Assembly: GCA_024867545.1 (NCBI GenBank)
Contig: JANFNE010000049.1
Coordinates: forward strand, 186,001-250,000
Direction: 5' to 3'
Source of the DNA: Phytopythium helicoides
Lineage: Eukaryota > Oomycota > Peronosporomycetes > Pythiales > Pythiaceae
DNA length: 64,000 nucleotides
A program made the translations under genes and the position numbers. This document shows, one piece after another, positions 9,356-21,412 of this stretch. Under the pieces are notes generated by a model. That model had not been told where the DNA came from. It saw nothing but the letters and a program-made list of their open reading frames with translations, and searched no databases. The first letter of the stretch is position 1. Every line of letters begins with the position of its first letter.

Positions 9356-10376
9356 ATGTCGCCGCCGAGTCCTCCGCGACGCCGAAGGCGCCGACCGTCC
9401 ATCCTCATGAGCGTCGGAGACCTACAGCAACTCATCACGGAGTGCGATACCGCGTTGGCTCAAGACCCGTGCTGCATCCATACACGAGCTGTGCGAGGTC
9501 ACGCATTCATGAAGGCTAAGGTGAGGCTTGGACTTGTTTGCAAGCAGAGAGAAGTTTGTTGTCTCTCGCTAAAAGTGTGAAGTGCAGATGTGGGAGCAAG
9601 CGGCGAGAGACTTTGAGGAAGTTCTTCACAAATATCCAGATGATGAATCTGCTCGATTCAGTCGAGGAATGGCGCTTTTCAAGACCGGTCGTGTGGAGGA
9701 TGCGCTACAAGAGTTTTCTCGCGTGCTAGAGCTCAACCCAGCTCATGTAATGGCTCGCTACGCACGGTAAGTAGAAACTATATTAACATCAATATCGCAC
9801 ACTAACTTTGAGACTGTCAGTGCTGGTTGCTATAACTCGGAGGGCGAGTATCACCAAGCAATTCAGGAGTACTGGCTAGCATTACGCCATGATGAAGAGA
9901 CCACGCGCCCTCCACTACGCCTTGACCGGTTGACCTTGAGCAATAACAGCCGCGACAAAGGTGACTCGGAAGCAGGAGAACCAGTGGTCAGCGATAGTGG
10001 AGCCACCTTCAATTCGTCGTCAGTGATGATCGAGACAAAGGTGAAGCCACCTATAAATGCATCTCCAAGCAACAATCCGTCTGCTGACAGTGTCGAAGCA
10101 AAAAAAAATATGCCACAACGAGGAGCTCGCAAAGTAGTTCAGGTTCGTGTCAATCTCAGCCAGTTTGCAACTGCAACAATATCTCACACCCCTTCAGCTG
10201 GACTATTTGATCCTCTTCGAGTTCACCAACCAAAAGAAGTCGCGCCACTAGTAATTTCAAACGAGACCATTCCGACGGGCAAACCTGTCCAACAGGTGTT
10301 GCAAGCTTCGAGTCCACAGCAGACACTTGCATCTGTGGCTCCGCGGGTTGTTCGTCGTGTAACAGTCGTGTTATGA
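9356..10376 (+). CDS. TPR-repeat protein (three exons)
   Basis: Exons 9356-9520, 9588-9766 and 9821-10376 give 299 residues. Introns are 67 nt (9521-9587) and 54 nt (9767-9820, GTAAGT donor, CTAAC branch) and both keep the frame. Residues about 20-140 contain tandem tetratricopeptide helices (…WEQAARDFEEVLHKYPDD… and …GRVEDALQEFSRVLELNP…), a fold for protein-protein contacts. The C-terminal half is Ser/Pro/Val-rich and low-complexity with no known domain. The first residues are Arg-rich (PPRRRRRRPS), which could act in nuclear or RNA binding. No signal peptide. The next gene converges on it, with only about 40 bp between stops. Partner unknown. Confidence 0.75.
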
Positions 10377-10413
10377 GTTCTAAAAGCTAAGCATAAGTCT
10401 CAAGATGTCTTCA

Positions 10414-11187
10414 CTACCCTTGCTTTGGTTCTAGAGAGTGCATGAGCACTGCAATGTAGTCCTCACAGTAGATGCGACCCGTAGCTGGGTCTTTGGCAAC
10501 AGCCAAGAATGCTGAAACCACATTACAATAAGCAAACACTTGACGTTGAGGAAACCCTATACGGAAGTGCTACTCACATTCCATCTCCTTCTCTCGAAAT
10601 GGTGTTCCCTTGGTCGTCAATAAGTCTCGCATAATGTCTGCCTCGATGTAGCCTTTTTGCTCCGCGTCAATGACCTGTTTGATAGTCTGCTTATTAGATC
10701 ACACACCTATCGAATCCAGTATCAAGTATCTTACTCGGAAAGCTGCAAGCAGCGTCTCATCCGTGTCAGGCTCGTACTCGTTGGTGAAAAGCACTTCGAG
10801 CATCTTTTTCTCAAATCGTTCGTACGTAACAAACGTCGAGGGCTCGTCCTCTTGCATCTGCAGCGAAGAGATCAGCATCTATCTACCCAACTCTCTCAAC
10901 AATATGCTCCTTGGCATTTTACCTCTGGCAAAATCTTCTTGATGATATCTTTTTCGCTCGGGTAGGCGCCCAAGTACCGCATGATAGTGCTTACTTCTCT
11001 GCAATATGAACCAAGTGGTTTGTTGGCAAGATTAGGCAGCTTTCATGAATAGTATACAGTCAACTTACTCCTGGATAACGCAGCCCTTCTTTTCCTTGTC
11101 AAACATATCGAAAGCCGCGCGGATTCGCATCTTGCGTGCAGTCTCATCTCCAGCGTTGTTTGACTGGTTGCCCCCTGCCGACGCCAT
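10414..11187 (-). CDS. DRC8: EF-hand protein, dynein regulatory complex subunit 8 (EFCAB2)-like
   Basis: Five exons on the minus strand: 11187-11069, 10998-10923, 10857-10735, 10674-10578 and 10511-10414, total 513 nt, 170 residues; all junctions are GT-AG and in phase. The protein has calmodulin-like helix-loop-helix units (AAFDMFDKEKKGCVIQEE; AAFRVIDAEQKGYIEAD) that lack the full set of calcium ligands. The order of motifs (…IMRYLGAYPSE…, …YERFEKKMLEVL…, …DPATGRIYCEDYI…) matches DRC8/EFCAB2, a small subunit of the nexin-dynein regulatory complex of motile axonemes. A flagellar role fits zoospores and the nearby MOK/LF4-like kinase. Other calmodulin-like proteins are less likely given the C-terminal pattern. 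Confidence 0.75.
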
Positions 11188-11321
11188 CGAACTCCTCCGC
11201 AAATGGTTGCTTTTCTCCACCTCCGTGGTTTCAGCTGCGCCGCTTCAAATCAACTGCCTCAAAAGAGTGGTTACTATGGTACTCAAGTACATGTATTTAT
11301 GGTGCTTGCCAAAAGCCATAT

Positions 11322-13017
<1,696 letters not shown>

Positions 13018-13408
13018 GTCGGCGCTTCGTCGGCTTCGTAGCAATGTGGGGCGTTCAGGTTATCGAATGGCGGCGAATACTTTTTGCCAGCCAGTCGCCG
13101 CGGTGTACTCGATAATATATACACATTATCGATAAAGTATACGTTATCATACTCAATGTATGAATCTGTTTAACAATAGTGTCTCGAGTAGCTCTACTTG
13201 ACTGGGTTGAAGCGCATCTCAACGGCGCGGCAACGTCATGCAATCAAACCTTCCGAGCAATGCGTTCGTGTAAATTTAGGCTCATGAGAGCACTATAAAT
13301 ACGGCTCCGTGGTGATTCGCGGCGTCATATTGAAGCGCATCCATCGCCCCGAAGCGCTGGGTGCTGCCACTGCAAGCTGGACGCGCAAGATCGAGATAGT
13401 TAACGAGC
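13018..13408. promoter_or_regulatory. Bidirectional intergenic region between DUS2-like and MOK-like genes
   Basis: About 390 bp separates two divergent start codons. TATAAATA at 13294-13301 lies about 110 nt upstream of the kinase ATG. The centre (13100-13160) is AT-rich. No other motif was assigned. Confidence 0.4.
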
Positions 13409-14952
13409 ATGAGGAAGTACCGATTAGTTGCGAAGAAGGGCGAGGGCACCTTCTCCGAGGTCCTCAAGGCGCAGAATGTCAAGGACAGCAAGTATCATGC
13501 CATCAAGTGCATGAAGAATCACTTCGAGAGCATTGAACAGGTCAACAATCTACGCGAGATCCAGGCGCTGCGTCGCCTCTCGCCGCACCAGCACATCGTC
13601 AAACTTGAGGAAGTGCTGTATGATCAGCCATCTGGGCGTTTGGCGCTCGTCTTTGAGCTCATGGACGCTAATCTGTACGAGATGATCCGAGGGCGGCGGC
13701 ACTACCTCAAGCCAGACCTCATCCAATCGTTAATGTACCAGCTCGTCAAGTCGCTTGACCACATGCACAACAAGGGCATCTTCCATCGAGACATCAAGCC
13801 CGAAAATATCCTCGTTGAAGACAACAGCAAGCTCAAGCTCGCCGATTTTGGGTCATGTCGAGGCATTTATTCCAAGCAGCCGTACACCGAGTACATTTCC
13901 ACGCGCTGGTATCGCGCTCCCGAATGTCTTCTGACAGACGGGATACTACGGACCCGAGATGGATATGTGGGGCGTTGGTTGTGTCTTCTTTGAGATCACA
14001 TCGTTGTACCCGCTCTTTCCTGGCTCCAATGAACTCGATCAAGATTCATCGAATTCACAAGATCATGGGCACTCCTTCACCCGAAGTTCTCGAGATTTTC
14101 AAGCGAAAAGGAGCTGCACACGTAGATTTTAACTTTCCGAAAGAAGAAGGCACGAGTATTGCCAAGCTGATCCCGCATGCTTCATCAGCAGCAGTTGACC
14201 TGATGCTCAAGATGCTCGCATACGATCCCGGGAAACGCATGAATGCAAGAGAAGCGCTGCGGCACGAATACTTTCGCGAGATCCGCGAGCTAGAAGAGGC
14301 GACACTAAGAGCCCAGCAGCAGCAATCACAGCAACCTGTCCAGCCATCATATCCACAGCCCATCCAGCCGCCACTGAGTCTGAAACAGCGAAAACTGAAA
14401 GAGGAGAACCCAGGAGGATAAACTCCCACTCCCATCAATACCCGGCGGGTGAGTGTCTCGATCGCTTTTCAAACAAAGTACCCGCAGACCTGACACAACT
14501 GCTTCCACAGGTCACAAGGCATTCCGCCGCTGGATCCTAGCGTCGCGGCAAAGGCGCTCTACTCGGACGTAGACGAGCTGCCGCCGATCAACGGTCTTGG
14601 CAGTCGAGGCAAGGTCAAACCCACAGGCAAGTACGCACCGAAAGCTAGCAAAGCTGCAAACCAAGTGTATGGAGTGCCAGGAGCGCTCAAGTCGAGCAAG
14701 GTGGCTCCAAGCAATGGATCGAACACGAACCGGTCCTCAGGCGTGTACCCGGAGCTGGCAGGCGCGAGCAAGAGCCGCAAGGCCGGCAACAATGGCGTGC
14801 TTGGGGCATCCTCATCATCCAAGAAGTCGGCGTCCGTCAAGCCCAAGAAAGGTGCGATCGGTGCTGCCGTGGCCTCGAGCTTCAACGCGTCGAGCGGCAG
14901 CTCGTCGTCGTCCTTCACCGACGTCAGCGGTGCGTTTGTCGTTGGCCGATGA
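13409..14952 (+). CDS. MOK: MOK/LF4-type protein kinase (RCK family), frame interrupted by three 1-nt insertions
   Basis: Complete kinase signature: GEGTFSEV (11-18), K33, ESIEQVNNLREIQALRRL, HRDIKPEN, DFGS and an activation loop with the T-E-Y motif before STRWYRAPE. The similarity is highest to MAPK/MAK/MRK-overlapping kinase, whose algal relative LF4 limits flagellar length. The kinase frame is lost at 13940-13942 (GGG), 14041-14042 (AA) and about 14413-14417; removing one base in each restores the kinase and a C-terminal tail. An intron at 14449-14510 (62 nt, GTGAGT donor) then joins to the last exon, ending at TGA 14950-14952. The tail is Ser/Lys-rich (…GSRGKVKPTGKYAPK…). Conservation between the breaks argues for sequence errors rather than decay. 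Confidence 0.8.
14449..14510 (+). other. Intron in the MOK-like gene
   Basis: GTGAGT donor, CACAG acceptor, 62 nt. The downstream exon (14511-14952) encodes a Ser/Lys-rich tail. Confidence 0.6.
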
Positions 14953-15503
14953 GTGCGAACGAGTTGCTGACTTGGACGACGTGCGTGCTGGCCCGACAGT
15001 GTCCAAGTCGCGGCGCAAGTGAGCGAGCGACGCGTAGTGTGATAGGACTAGTAGCCCCGCCGCAATGCAGTTCGGTATCGATCGCTCCCGTGCACTTCAA
15101 CATGTGACGCCATGCCATCATCATGGAGCACAAATTGCGCCAGAGACCGACGGCGCCGGACCAGACCGTGCAGCGCAACCGGACGACCGCCGCGACCGCA
15201 AGTCGCGCGGAACTGGCTGGCACAAGCGTCGAGCGCTCGTCACGACCGCGATCGAGCCACGGCGCGCCGTGGCCGCCTCCTCGATGGCCCAGGCGCTCGC
15301 GGCGGCCGAGGCAGAGACGGCGACGGCTAAGCTGTCCCGCTGCGACAGCGTACGCGTCGTTCCGCCCCCATTCTCCCTCTCCCATTGGCTGAAATACATT
15401 CCCAAACCAATTTTATTGGTCAAAATACAGTCAGGACAGCATTACACTACGCACCGCGACGATCTATCTCTATCTCTGGAAGCAGAGGAAGAAACCCTCG
15501 CCC
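14953..15503. other. Intergenic, GC-rich; nothing assigned
   Basis: Long frames in several phases reflect high GC content and show no motifs. CTCCCATTGG at 15378-15387 and CAATTTTATTGG at 15408-15419 contain CCAAT-type boxes about 90-120 nt upstream of the next ATG. Confidence 0.35.
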
Positions 15504-17322
15504 ATGGGCAACGCCGAGTCGCGCGGGTCCGAAGGCGCCGCTGGCGCGGCCGCTGGGCCCGCCGCGCGCCACTCGCTGCCGTCGCAGCCGTCGCAGGCGT
15601 CGCCACCAGCTCCAGCGCCGCAAGCGGCGGCCGGGCGGGGCCCGTCGGCGTCCGTGGGCCACGACACGCGGCGCGTCGAGGCCGGCGGCATCGAGCGCGG
15701 CCAGGAGGCCACCGAGGAGGCCACGGGCCAGCTCAGCTACTGGTACCTCATCAAGCACGGCTACAACGAGCTCGTGCACCTCATCATCCGCCCGCCGCGC
15801 GCCGCGTACGACCTCGAGGAGCTCGGCCCCGCGCGCTTCGAGTTCGCCGGCCGGCAGTTCGCGCGCGACGACGTGGCGGTCATTAACGACCGCAACCAGG
15901 CGCTGCAGTGCTCGTTCTGGAGACCCGTGGACGCCCCCGCGGAGCTGCTGCCCTGCGTCGTCTACCTGCACGGCAACTCGTCCTGCAGGCTCGAAGGCGC
16001 TTGGCGTGCTAAGGACCTGTCTGGCTGCTGGGGCGAGCGTTGCGGCGTTTGACTGCTCGGGATGCGGACGATCCGATGGAGAGTACATATCGCTCGGGTA
16101 CTACGAGCGCGACGACCTGCGCAGCGTGATCGACCACCTTCGGCTGAAATGCAAAGTCGGAGCCGTGGCCTTGTGGGGGCGCAGCATGGGGGCGGCCACC
16201 GCGCTTCTCCACGCAGACCGCGACCCGTCCATCGCTGGGATCATCGTTGACAGCGCGTTCACAGACCTCGATACGCTGGTGCAAGAAGTCGTGGAGCGAG
16301 GACGACAGGAGGGTCTCACTTTGCCAAAGCTGCTCGTGAAGTTCGTCATGAAGTTCGTCCGCTCCTCCGTGCTCAAGCGTGCGCACTTCGACATCAAGAA
16401 GCTCGCGCCAATCGACCATGCCGCCATGGCGTTCGTGCCGGCGCTCTTTGTTGCGGCTGAAGACGACACGTTCATTGCGCCGCACCATAGCGACCAACTC
16501 TATGAGCGCTACGGTGGTGACAAGAACATCGTCAAGGTCGACGGAGACCACAACACTGCTCGGCCGCAGTTTTTGCTCGACTCGGCTGGCATCTTCCTCC
16601 AGGCGGCGCTGATGATCGACCCAGAGCTCATTCCAGGACCAATCGCTCGTGAGTGACTCGAACTCTCGCCATCGGCGGCGTCGACGAGGCAATCGCCCTC
16701 CTTGGGAGTCGTCACGGAGGCGGCGAGCGTCCACATCTTCAATATCGTCGACGGCCAGAGGGTTTGCGTCGCCTCTGAGTGCCGATCCATTAAGCGCAGA
16801 CGTTCGCTTCTCGGGCAAGGACTCGATGCTCGCCCCGATGGAGCCCTGGACTTGTCCAACCTGTACGTACATGAACCCACCGCTGCGAATGCAGGTGAGC
16901 GCAACGTTGGATGCAAGATGTGGTATTGTGGATTGCCTAACTTGTGAATGTAGTGCGAAATGTGCCGGAACCTATACTTTGCAGACGATGAAGACCTCGC
17001 AGACAGTCATCCTCACCCAGCTGAGCACGAGGGCGAAGGTGACGAACTGCGGAGCAGTGGACAGCCTACAAATCACGCTGCAACGGGAAAATCGCCGGCC
17101 GAGGTGTCGTTGTCATCCTCATCGTCGTCATCGTCCTCCTCTTCTTCCGAGGAGTCTGAGAAGCATGCGAAGGCGTCTGTGTCGTCTGCTTCCGTCCACG
17201 CGCCGAGCCGCGAGGTGTCTTCGGTGAACACGGCTGCCACGGACGACGGTATCTCGGACACAGCCTCGGCCTCCCAACCGTCTCCGCGCGTGGAGGCTGT
17301 CGCGATTTCTGCGTCGACTTGA
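15504..17322 (+). CDS. Alpha/beta hydrolase (S9/ABHD-type) with N-myristoylation motif and probable C-terminal RanBP2 zinc finger; 1-nt frame breaks
   Basis: ATG 15504 has strong context (CCCATGGG) and starts MGNAESRGS, a consensus N-myristoylation site. After a Pro/Ala-rich region comes an alpha/beta hydrolase: oxyanion motif HGNSS, nucleophile elbow GRSMGAAT, acid in AAEDDTF and histidine in DGDHN. The frame breaks near 15993 (GAAGG), where one base fewer restores continuity. A stop is reached at 16654-16656, but another 1-nt shift near 16647 would continue into Arg/Ser-rich sequence and a RanBP2-type finger, WTCPTCTYMN…MQ|CEMC, split by a 59-nt intron (16895-16953), then a poly-Ser tract, ending at TGA 17322. 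No separate ATG or promoter for the finger part was seen, so one fused gene is my inference. Likely a membrane-tethered serine hydrolase. Confidence 0.65.
16895..16953 (+). other. Intron splitting the RanBP2 zinc finger
   Basis: GTGAGC donor, CCTAAC branch at 16936-16941, GTAG acceptor; 59 nt. Removal joins MNPPLRMQ to CEMCRNLY and completes the C-x2-C…C-x2-C finger. Confidence 0.8.
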
Positions 17323-17458
17323 GGCGGTCGGTCGTGTGTTTTTTTTATCTCGACGAATCTATTAGATTGCTGTGGCGAACGCAGTGCCTTGCGGTGTCCA
17401 ACCGCGTCGAGTGCGATAGATACACATTCTCTCTCGATGCTCATACATATCTGCTCCT

Positions 17459-18076
17459 TCACGTCTTGCGCATGAAGAACAGGTAGCTGCAGTTAAATAG
17501 CGCCAGGATGAGGCTGATGTACAGGTACGACATGGCGAGCTCGGCTGGCGTCGACTCGGTCGTGGCGGACGTCTTCTCGTATCCCTTGAGCGTGCTCCCC
17601 GCCGTGCCAAGGTGCGACTCGGAGCCGTGCGAGCCGCTTGAAAAGTTGCTCGACCCCGATCCGCTCCCGCCGCCACCAGAGCTGGCACTGTCCCCTCCGT
17701 CGTCGCTTCCTGCGTCTGCTTCCTGCGCCATCCTCCTCTCCGCCTTGACCTCGTCCTCCACCGCGTCGCACGCGCGCTCGAGCGCCTCCGCGAGCCTCGC
17801 AGCCCCTCGAAACCCGCACGACTCGTCCTCCAACCCCCTCGACGCCTCCATCCACCGCGCGCAGCCCTCGTCGCCGCAGAAATCGCCAAGCTGCCGCCTG
17901 CTCCACGCCGCCGCGGCCGCCGGCAGCAGCCGCAGCCCCGTCGACCGCTCGCACGCGCGCAGCGCCTCGCCGCAGGAATCCTCTCGCCAGTCGAGCGGCC
18001 GCTGCGCCAGCGCGACGGGCGCCAGGAGCGCCGCGAGCGCCAGCGGCCGCCGCCTGCAGCGCTTGCCGAGCGCCAT
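17459..18076 (-). CDS. Secreted elicitin-like protein with Ser/Gly-rich stalk and C-terminal hydrophobic anchor
   Basis: 205 residues: a signal peptide (about 1-25), six cysteines (35, 42, 67, 72, 87, 103), a Ser/Gly-rich linker (about 125-165) and a C-terminal hydrophobic helix (SYLYISLILALF) ending in MRKT. The spacing of cysteines 2-5 (24, 4 and 14 residues between) nearly matches the elicitin pattern (23, 4, 14), while the outer spacings (6 and 15) do not. Elicitins are oomycete extracellular sterol-binding proteins; elicitin-like members often carry such stalks and anchors. Assignment rests on the cysteine pattern only, so another small cysteine-rich wall protein remains possible. The start at 18076 is the only ATG that gives a signal peptide. 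Confidence 0.45.
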   Translation of the reverse strand: MALGKRCRRRPLALAALLAPVALAQRPLDWREDSCGEALRACERSTGLRLLPAAAAAWSRRQLGDFCGDEGCARWMEASRGLEDESCGFRGAARLAEALERACDAVEDEVKAERRMAQEADAGSDDGGDSASSGGGGSGSGSSNFSSGSHGSESHLGTAGSTLKGYEKTSATTESTPAELAMSYLYISLILALFNCSYLFFMRKT

Positions 18077-18661
18077 GCAGCGTCCGTCGGGCGCCGTTTT
18101 TCACTTGCGCTCAGTATGCGAAAATGGTGTACCGGCGCTCGTCGGCGCGGGCGGCGCCGATGGGGGGGAAAGGCGGAGCAAGCCCGCTCGGGAGAAGCGG
18201 GGCGAGACAGGCGGAAGTGGTATAGTGAAATCAAGTCAAATGAGCCGGAAGGAGCGCCAGAAAGCCAGATGCGAGTCATCACTCACCGGTCCGCCGTGCG
18301 CCGTGGCGTCGACCCCGTGGCGGTGGCCCATGGTGACACTGCAGTTCTCTATGCGGTAGGGCGGGAGCAATCTTTTCTCGTGCGAGCGGGACGGAGGATT
18401 GGGAGGATGACCATGATGGTGGCGGCGGCTGCAACTTTTTTTGGTTGAGATTTGGCGATGACATGAATGACTTGTGCGGTGATACTGACCGCTGACTTGA
18501 CGCCAACGTCAAGGAATTGCGGCACTTGGCAGAAAAGGTCGAGCGCTAATGAGAACAGAGGACACCACGCAGTCCTAGAGGTGACTTGGAGCTCAACGAA
18601 CCGAGAGGGTCATCTGTTGGGATTTGAGACCGGTGGACTGAGTGAGTTACGATCATGACAG

Positions 18662-19730
18662 CTAGCTGCTCGAGTGGTTGTCGTCCTTGGCCAGGATGGC
18701 CAGGATCCGGATGAAGATCGACACGAAGTCTTGGAGCAAGAGGATATGAGATCAAGGAATGAGGATCCAAGCAAGAGACTATTTAGCAGACGCACCGAGG
18801 AACAGGTTGAGCGCGTGAAGGAGGTAGTCCTTGTCACCGTTGCTGGCCTGCTCGATGATCATCTGCGTGTCGAACACCACGTACGCGCAGAACAGGAACA
18901 GCCCGCCGTACTGCACCAAAAGTCCTCAGCACTTCGAGCGATCCAACTAACAACCATGAGTGGATCCATACCAGACTTGCAGACCACAGCAGTGGCGAGT
19001 GAAGGAAGAGGTTTGCCACCTCCAGCACTATCAGACCCGTCAGCATCGAGCTCAGGATCCCGCCAAGGAACAGGAACGAGCGGCGAGTAGCTGGAGGATA
19101 GATATGCATCAGACGTTAGGAGTCACGATCACATCGCATTCCAGAACAAATTGAGGTGACATCCTCACCCAGCAGCGCGCTCGCAGTGAAGCACAAGAAG
19201 ACCAGTGTCGTCAGGAGGCTGGTCATCGGCATCCAAAGCTTGGTGAGCTCACCTCAGGCATCACTACGTGTAGCCTCCGTCAGCATAGGTAGTACGTACA
19301 ACGCCAGGACGACGATGCTGGGGTCGATCTCGAGCGAGTATCCGATGAGCGCAGACATGGAGACTCCCAGTCCCGCTGCCACGGTCATGAGGATACCCAC
19401 GCGCTTCAGGTGGTTGTGCTGCGGCTCCAAGATCAGCCATATCGTGCCGCCGATGGTCACTACCGTCGTCAGGATCACACACGGCCAACTGGTGGTATCG
19501 ATGCCCATCTTGATCGTCGATCCGGCCGAGAGCGCCGAGACCAGTAAGCACGCTGCGAGCATCGAATACACGCGGACGAGGTGCTGCTGCACGTCGGGTG
19601 TTATCCCGCTGGTGTTCATGATGGCGTCGATGCTCCATTTGGTGCCGAGGCTTTCTGAGAGCGTTCGGGATCGTGTTGGTGACGGTGCGTGCGGGCTCAC
19701 AAGGGGCAGCTCTTCTCCGGAGGAAGCCAT
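18662..19730 (-). CDS. Bax inhibitor-1 (TMBIM) family protein, copy 1
   Basis: Five exons: 19730-19300, 19218-19169, 19090-18972, 18910-18796 and 18729-18662 (783 nt, 260 residues), all in phase. Several hydrophobic helices follow a short cytosolic N-terminus. Conserved features are [13 protein letters not shown] before helix 1, NHLKRVGIL, the [14 protein letters not shown]… segment followed by LFLGGILSS, and [11 protein letters not shown] plus DKDYLLHALNLFLDFVSIF near the C-terminus. BI-1 proteins sit in the ER membrane, leak calcium and restrain cell death. The first intron was placed at TT|GTACGT because this yields the family's helix-5 spacing exactly. Tail is short and ends DDNHSSS. Two paralogues with the same introns lie downstream. 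Confidence 0.85.
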
Positions 19731-20104
19731 GTTGACTTGCGTTCTTGACGGCGGAATAGGAAATGAGGGGGACCAGAAGTCGATGAGAAAAGCGCGACAG
19801 CAAATATATCAAAGAGTTGTGGCCAGAGGGCTGTGGGCAAAGTGAAGCCATGCACCTGGGTGATATTTGAGCTGCGAGAACATCAAAGGAGGACCGATGA
19901 GTGGCCTCATGTCATTCCGCGATAGATTTGTCTCGGCAACTATCTCTTTTGGAAGAATGCTACTCGCAGCCACTTCTATGGGTGAAGTTTGGTTGAATAC
20001 ATCGATTTGATCTTCTTTCATGAAGCCTCCATCCAGCTTGAGTTTCTCGCTTGCCGAAGCGATCCTTATTGAAGATCACCTGAGGTGATGTGAGCTTGTT
20101 CCCT

Positions 20105-21169
20105 TCAAGTGGCTAGCTCTTGGGGTGGCTGTCTATCCATGCAGTCGTTGAACAGCGCAAACAGTATCCGGATGAAGATTGATGCAAAGTCTTGAATGAC
20201 GATAATGTGAGCACCACGAAGGGAAACAAAGCAAATTGACATGGAGACGGCTCACCGAGGAACAGGTTGAGAGCATGTACGAGGTAGTCCTTGTCGTCTT
20301 TGCCGACTTGCTCGATGGTTAACTGTGTCTCGTACGTCACGCATGCGCAAGACAGGAGCAGTCCACCGTACTGCAGCAACACTTGGTTGCCAGTCCTCGT
20401 GAGATGCGATAATAAACATGATTGGATTCATACCAGTCCCGCGGACCACAGCAGTGGCGAGTGAAAGAGGAGGTTGGTCACTACCACCACTATCAGACCC
20501 GTCAGCATCGAGCTCAGGGTCCCGCCAAGGAACAGGAACGAGCGGCGAGTAGCTGGAGGATAGATATGCATCAGGCGTTAGGATTCACGCTAGCACGACA
20601 CACCAGAAGAAGATATGTTGGACCCCTCACCTAGAAGCGCGCTCGCAGTGAAGCACACAAAGATTATGGTCGTCAGGAGGCTGTTCATCGGCATCCAGAG
20701 CTTGGTGAGCTCACCTCAGACACCACTCCCGTCAGCACAGTACGTACAATGCTAGGACGACGATGCTGGGATTGAGCTTGAGCGCGCGGTCGATGGCCGA
20801 GGCCAATACGGCTCCCAATCCCGTGGCCATCGTCACCAAGATGCCGACGCGCTGGAGGTGGTTGCGTTGCGTATCAAGCATCAACCAGAGCATGCAGCCG
20901 AATGACACCACCGCCGTCAACGTAAAATACGGCCAACTTGTGGTGTTGATTCCCAGCTTGATCATTGCGCCGGCCGTGAGTGCCATGACGAGTACGCAGG
21001 CCATAACCATCAAGTACACGCGAACGAGGTGCTGCCGCACGTCAGGTGTTATGTTGCTGGAGTTCATGGTGCTCCATTTGGTGCCGAAGCCTTCAGAGCG
21101 CGAAGGAAGCCGATCAGATGACGATGCACGCGGGCTCATCAATGGCAGCTCTTCTCCAAATGAAGGCAT
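20105..21169 (-). CDS. Bax inhibitor-1 (TMBIM) family protein, copy 2
   Basis: Five exons: 21169-20748, 20680-20631, 20552-20434, 20370-20256 and 20190-20105 (792 nt, 263 residues). Intron positions are identical to copy 1, and exons 2-4 have identical lengths (50, 119 and 115 nt). The nucleotide similarity to copy 1 is high around exons 2-3 and lower elsewhere. Family motifs are kept (ITPDVRQHLVRVY; FLGGTLSSML; LDTQRNHLQRVGIL), but some positions differ from BI-1 consensus: TYETQLTIEQ replaces VFDTQMIIE, so the aspartate often implicated in the calcium pore region is changed. The C-terminus (…NDCMDRQPPQELAT) lacks a basic tail. Possibly diverging in function. Start is ATG 21169. Confidence 0.8.
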
Positions 21170-21412
21170 GTTCACTTGCGTCCTTGACGGGAGACTTGGA
21201 ACTGCACTGTTAACGCAGGGAGACTAAGGATCAGCAAATATATCATTGCTACAACCTGGGTGATATCATAAGTTGTCACAGTCACTTCCCGACAATTTCT
21301 GTCAAAGTGGCCACGGTGCGTAAGCGGCGGCTTAATCCACGATCATTTGATACGTTGCCTTCCTTTGATATACCATTCCCGATACTGAAGCTCACAGTTC
21401 TTGGAAGCAACA

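Noticed and set aside
19248..19300. A 48-nt (copy 1) or 34-nt (copy 2) first intron in BI-1 genes ending at GTGAG
   Set aside because: Gives too-short introns and eleven extra residues; the alternative donor TT|GTACGT and acceptor before CCTCCTGACG gives 81 nt and the family's exact helix spacing.
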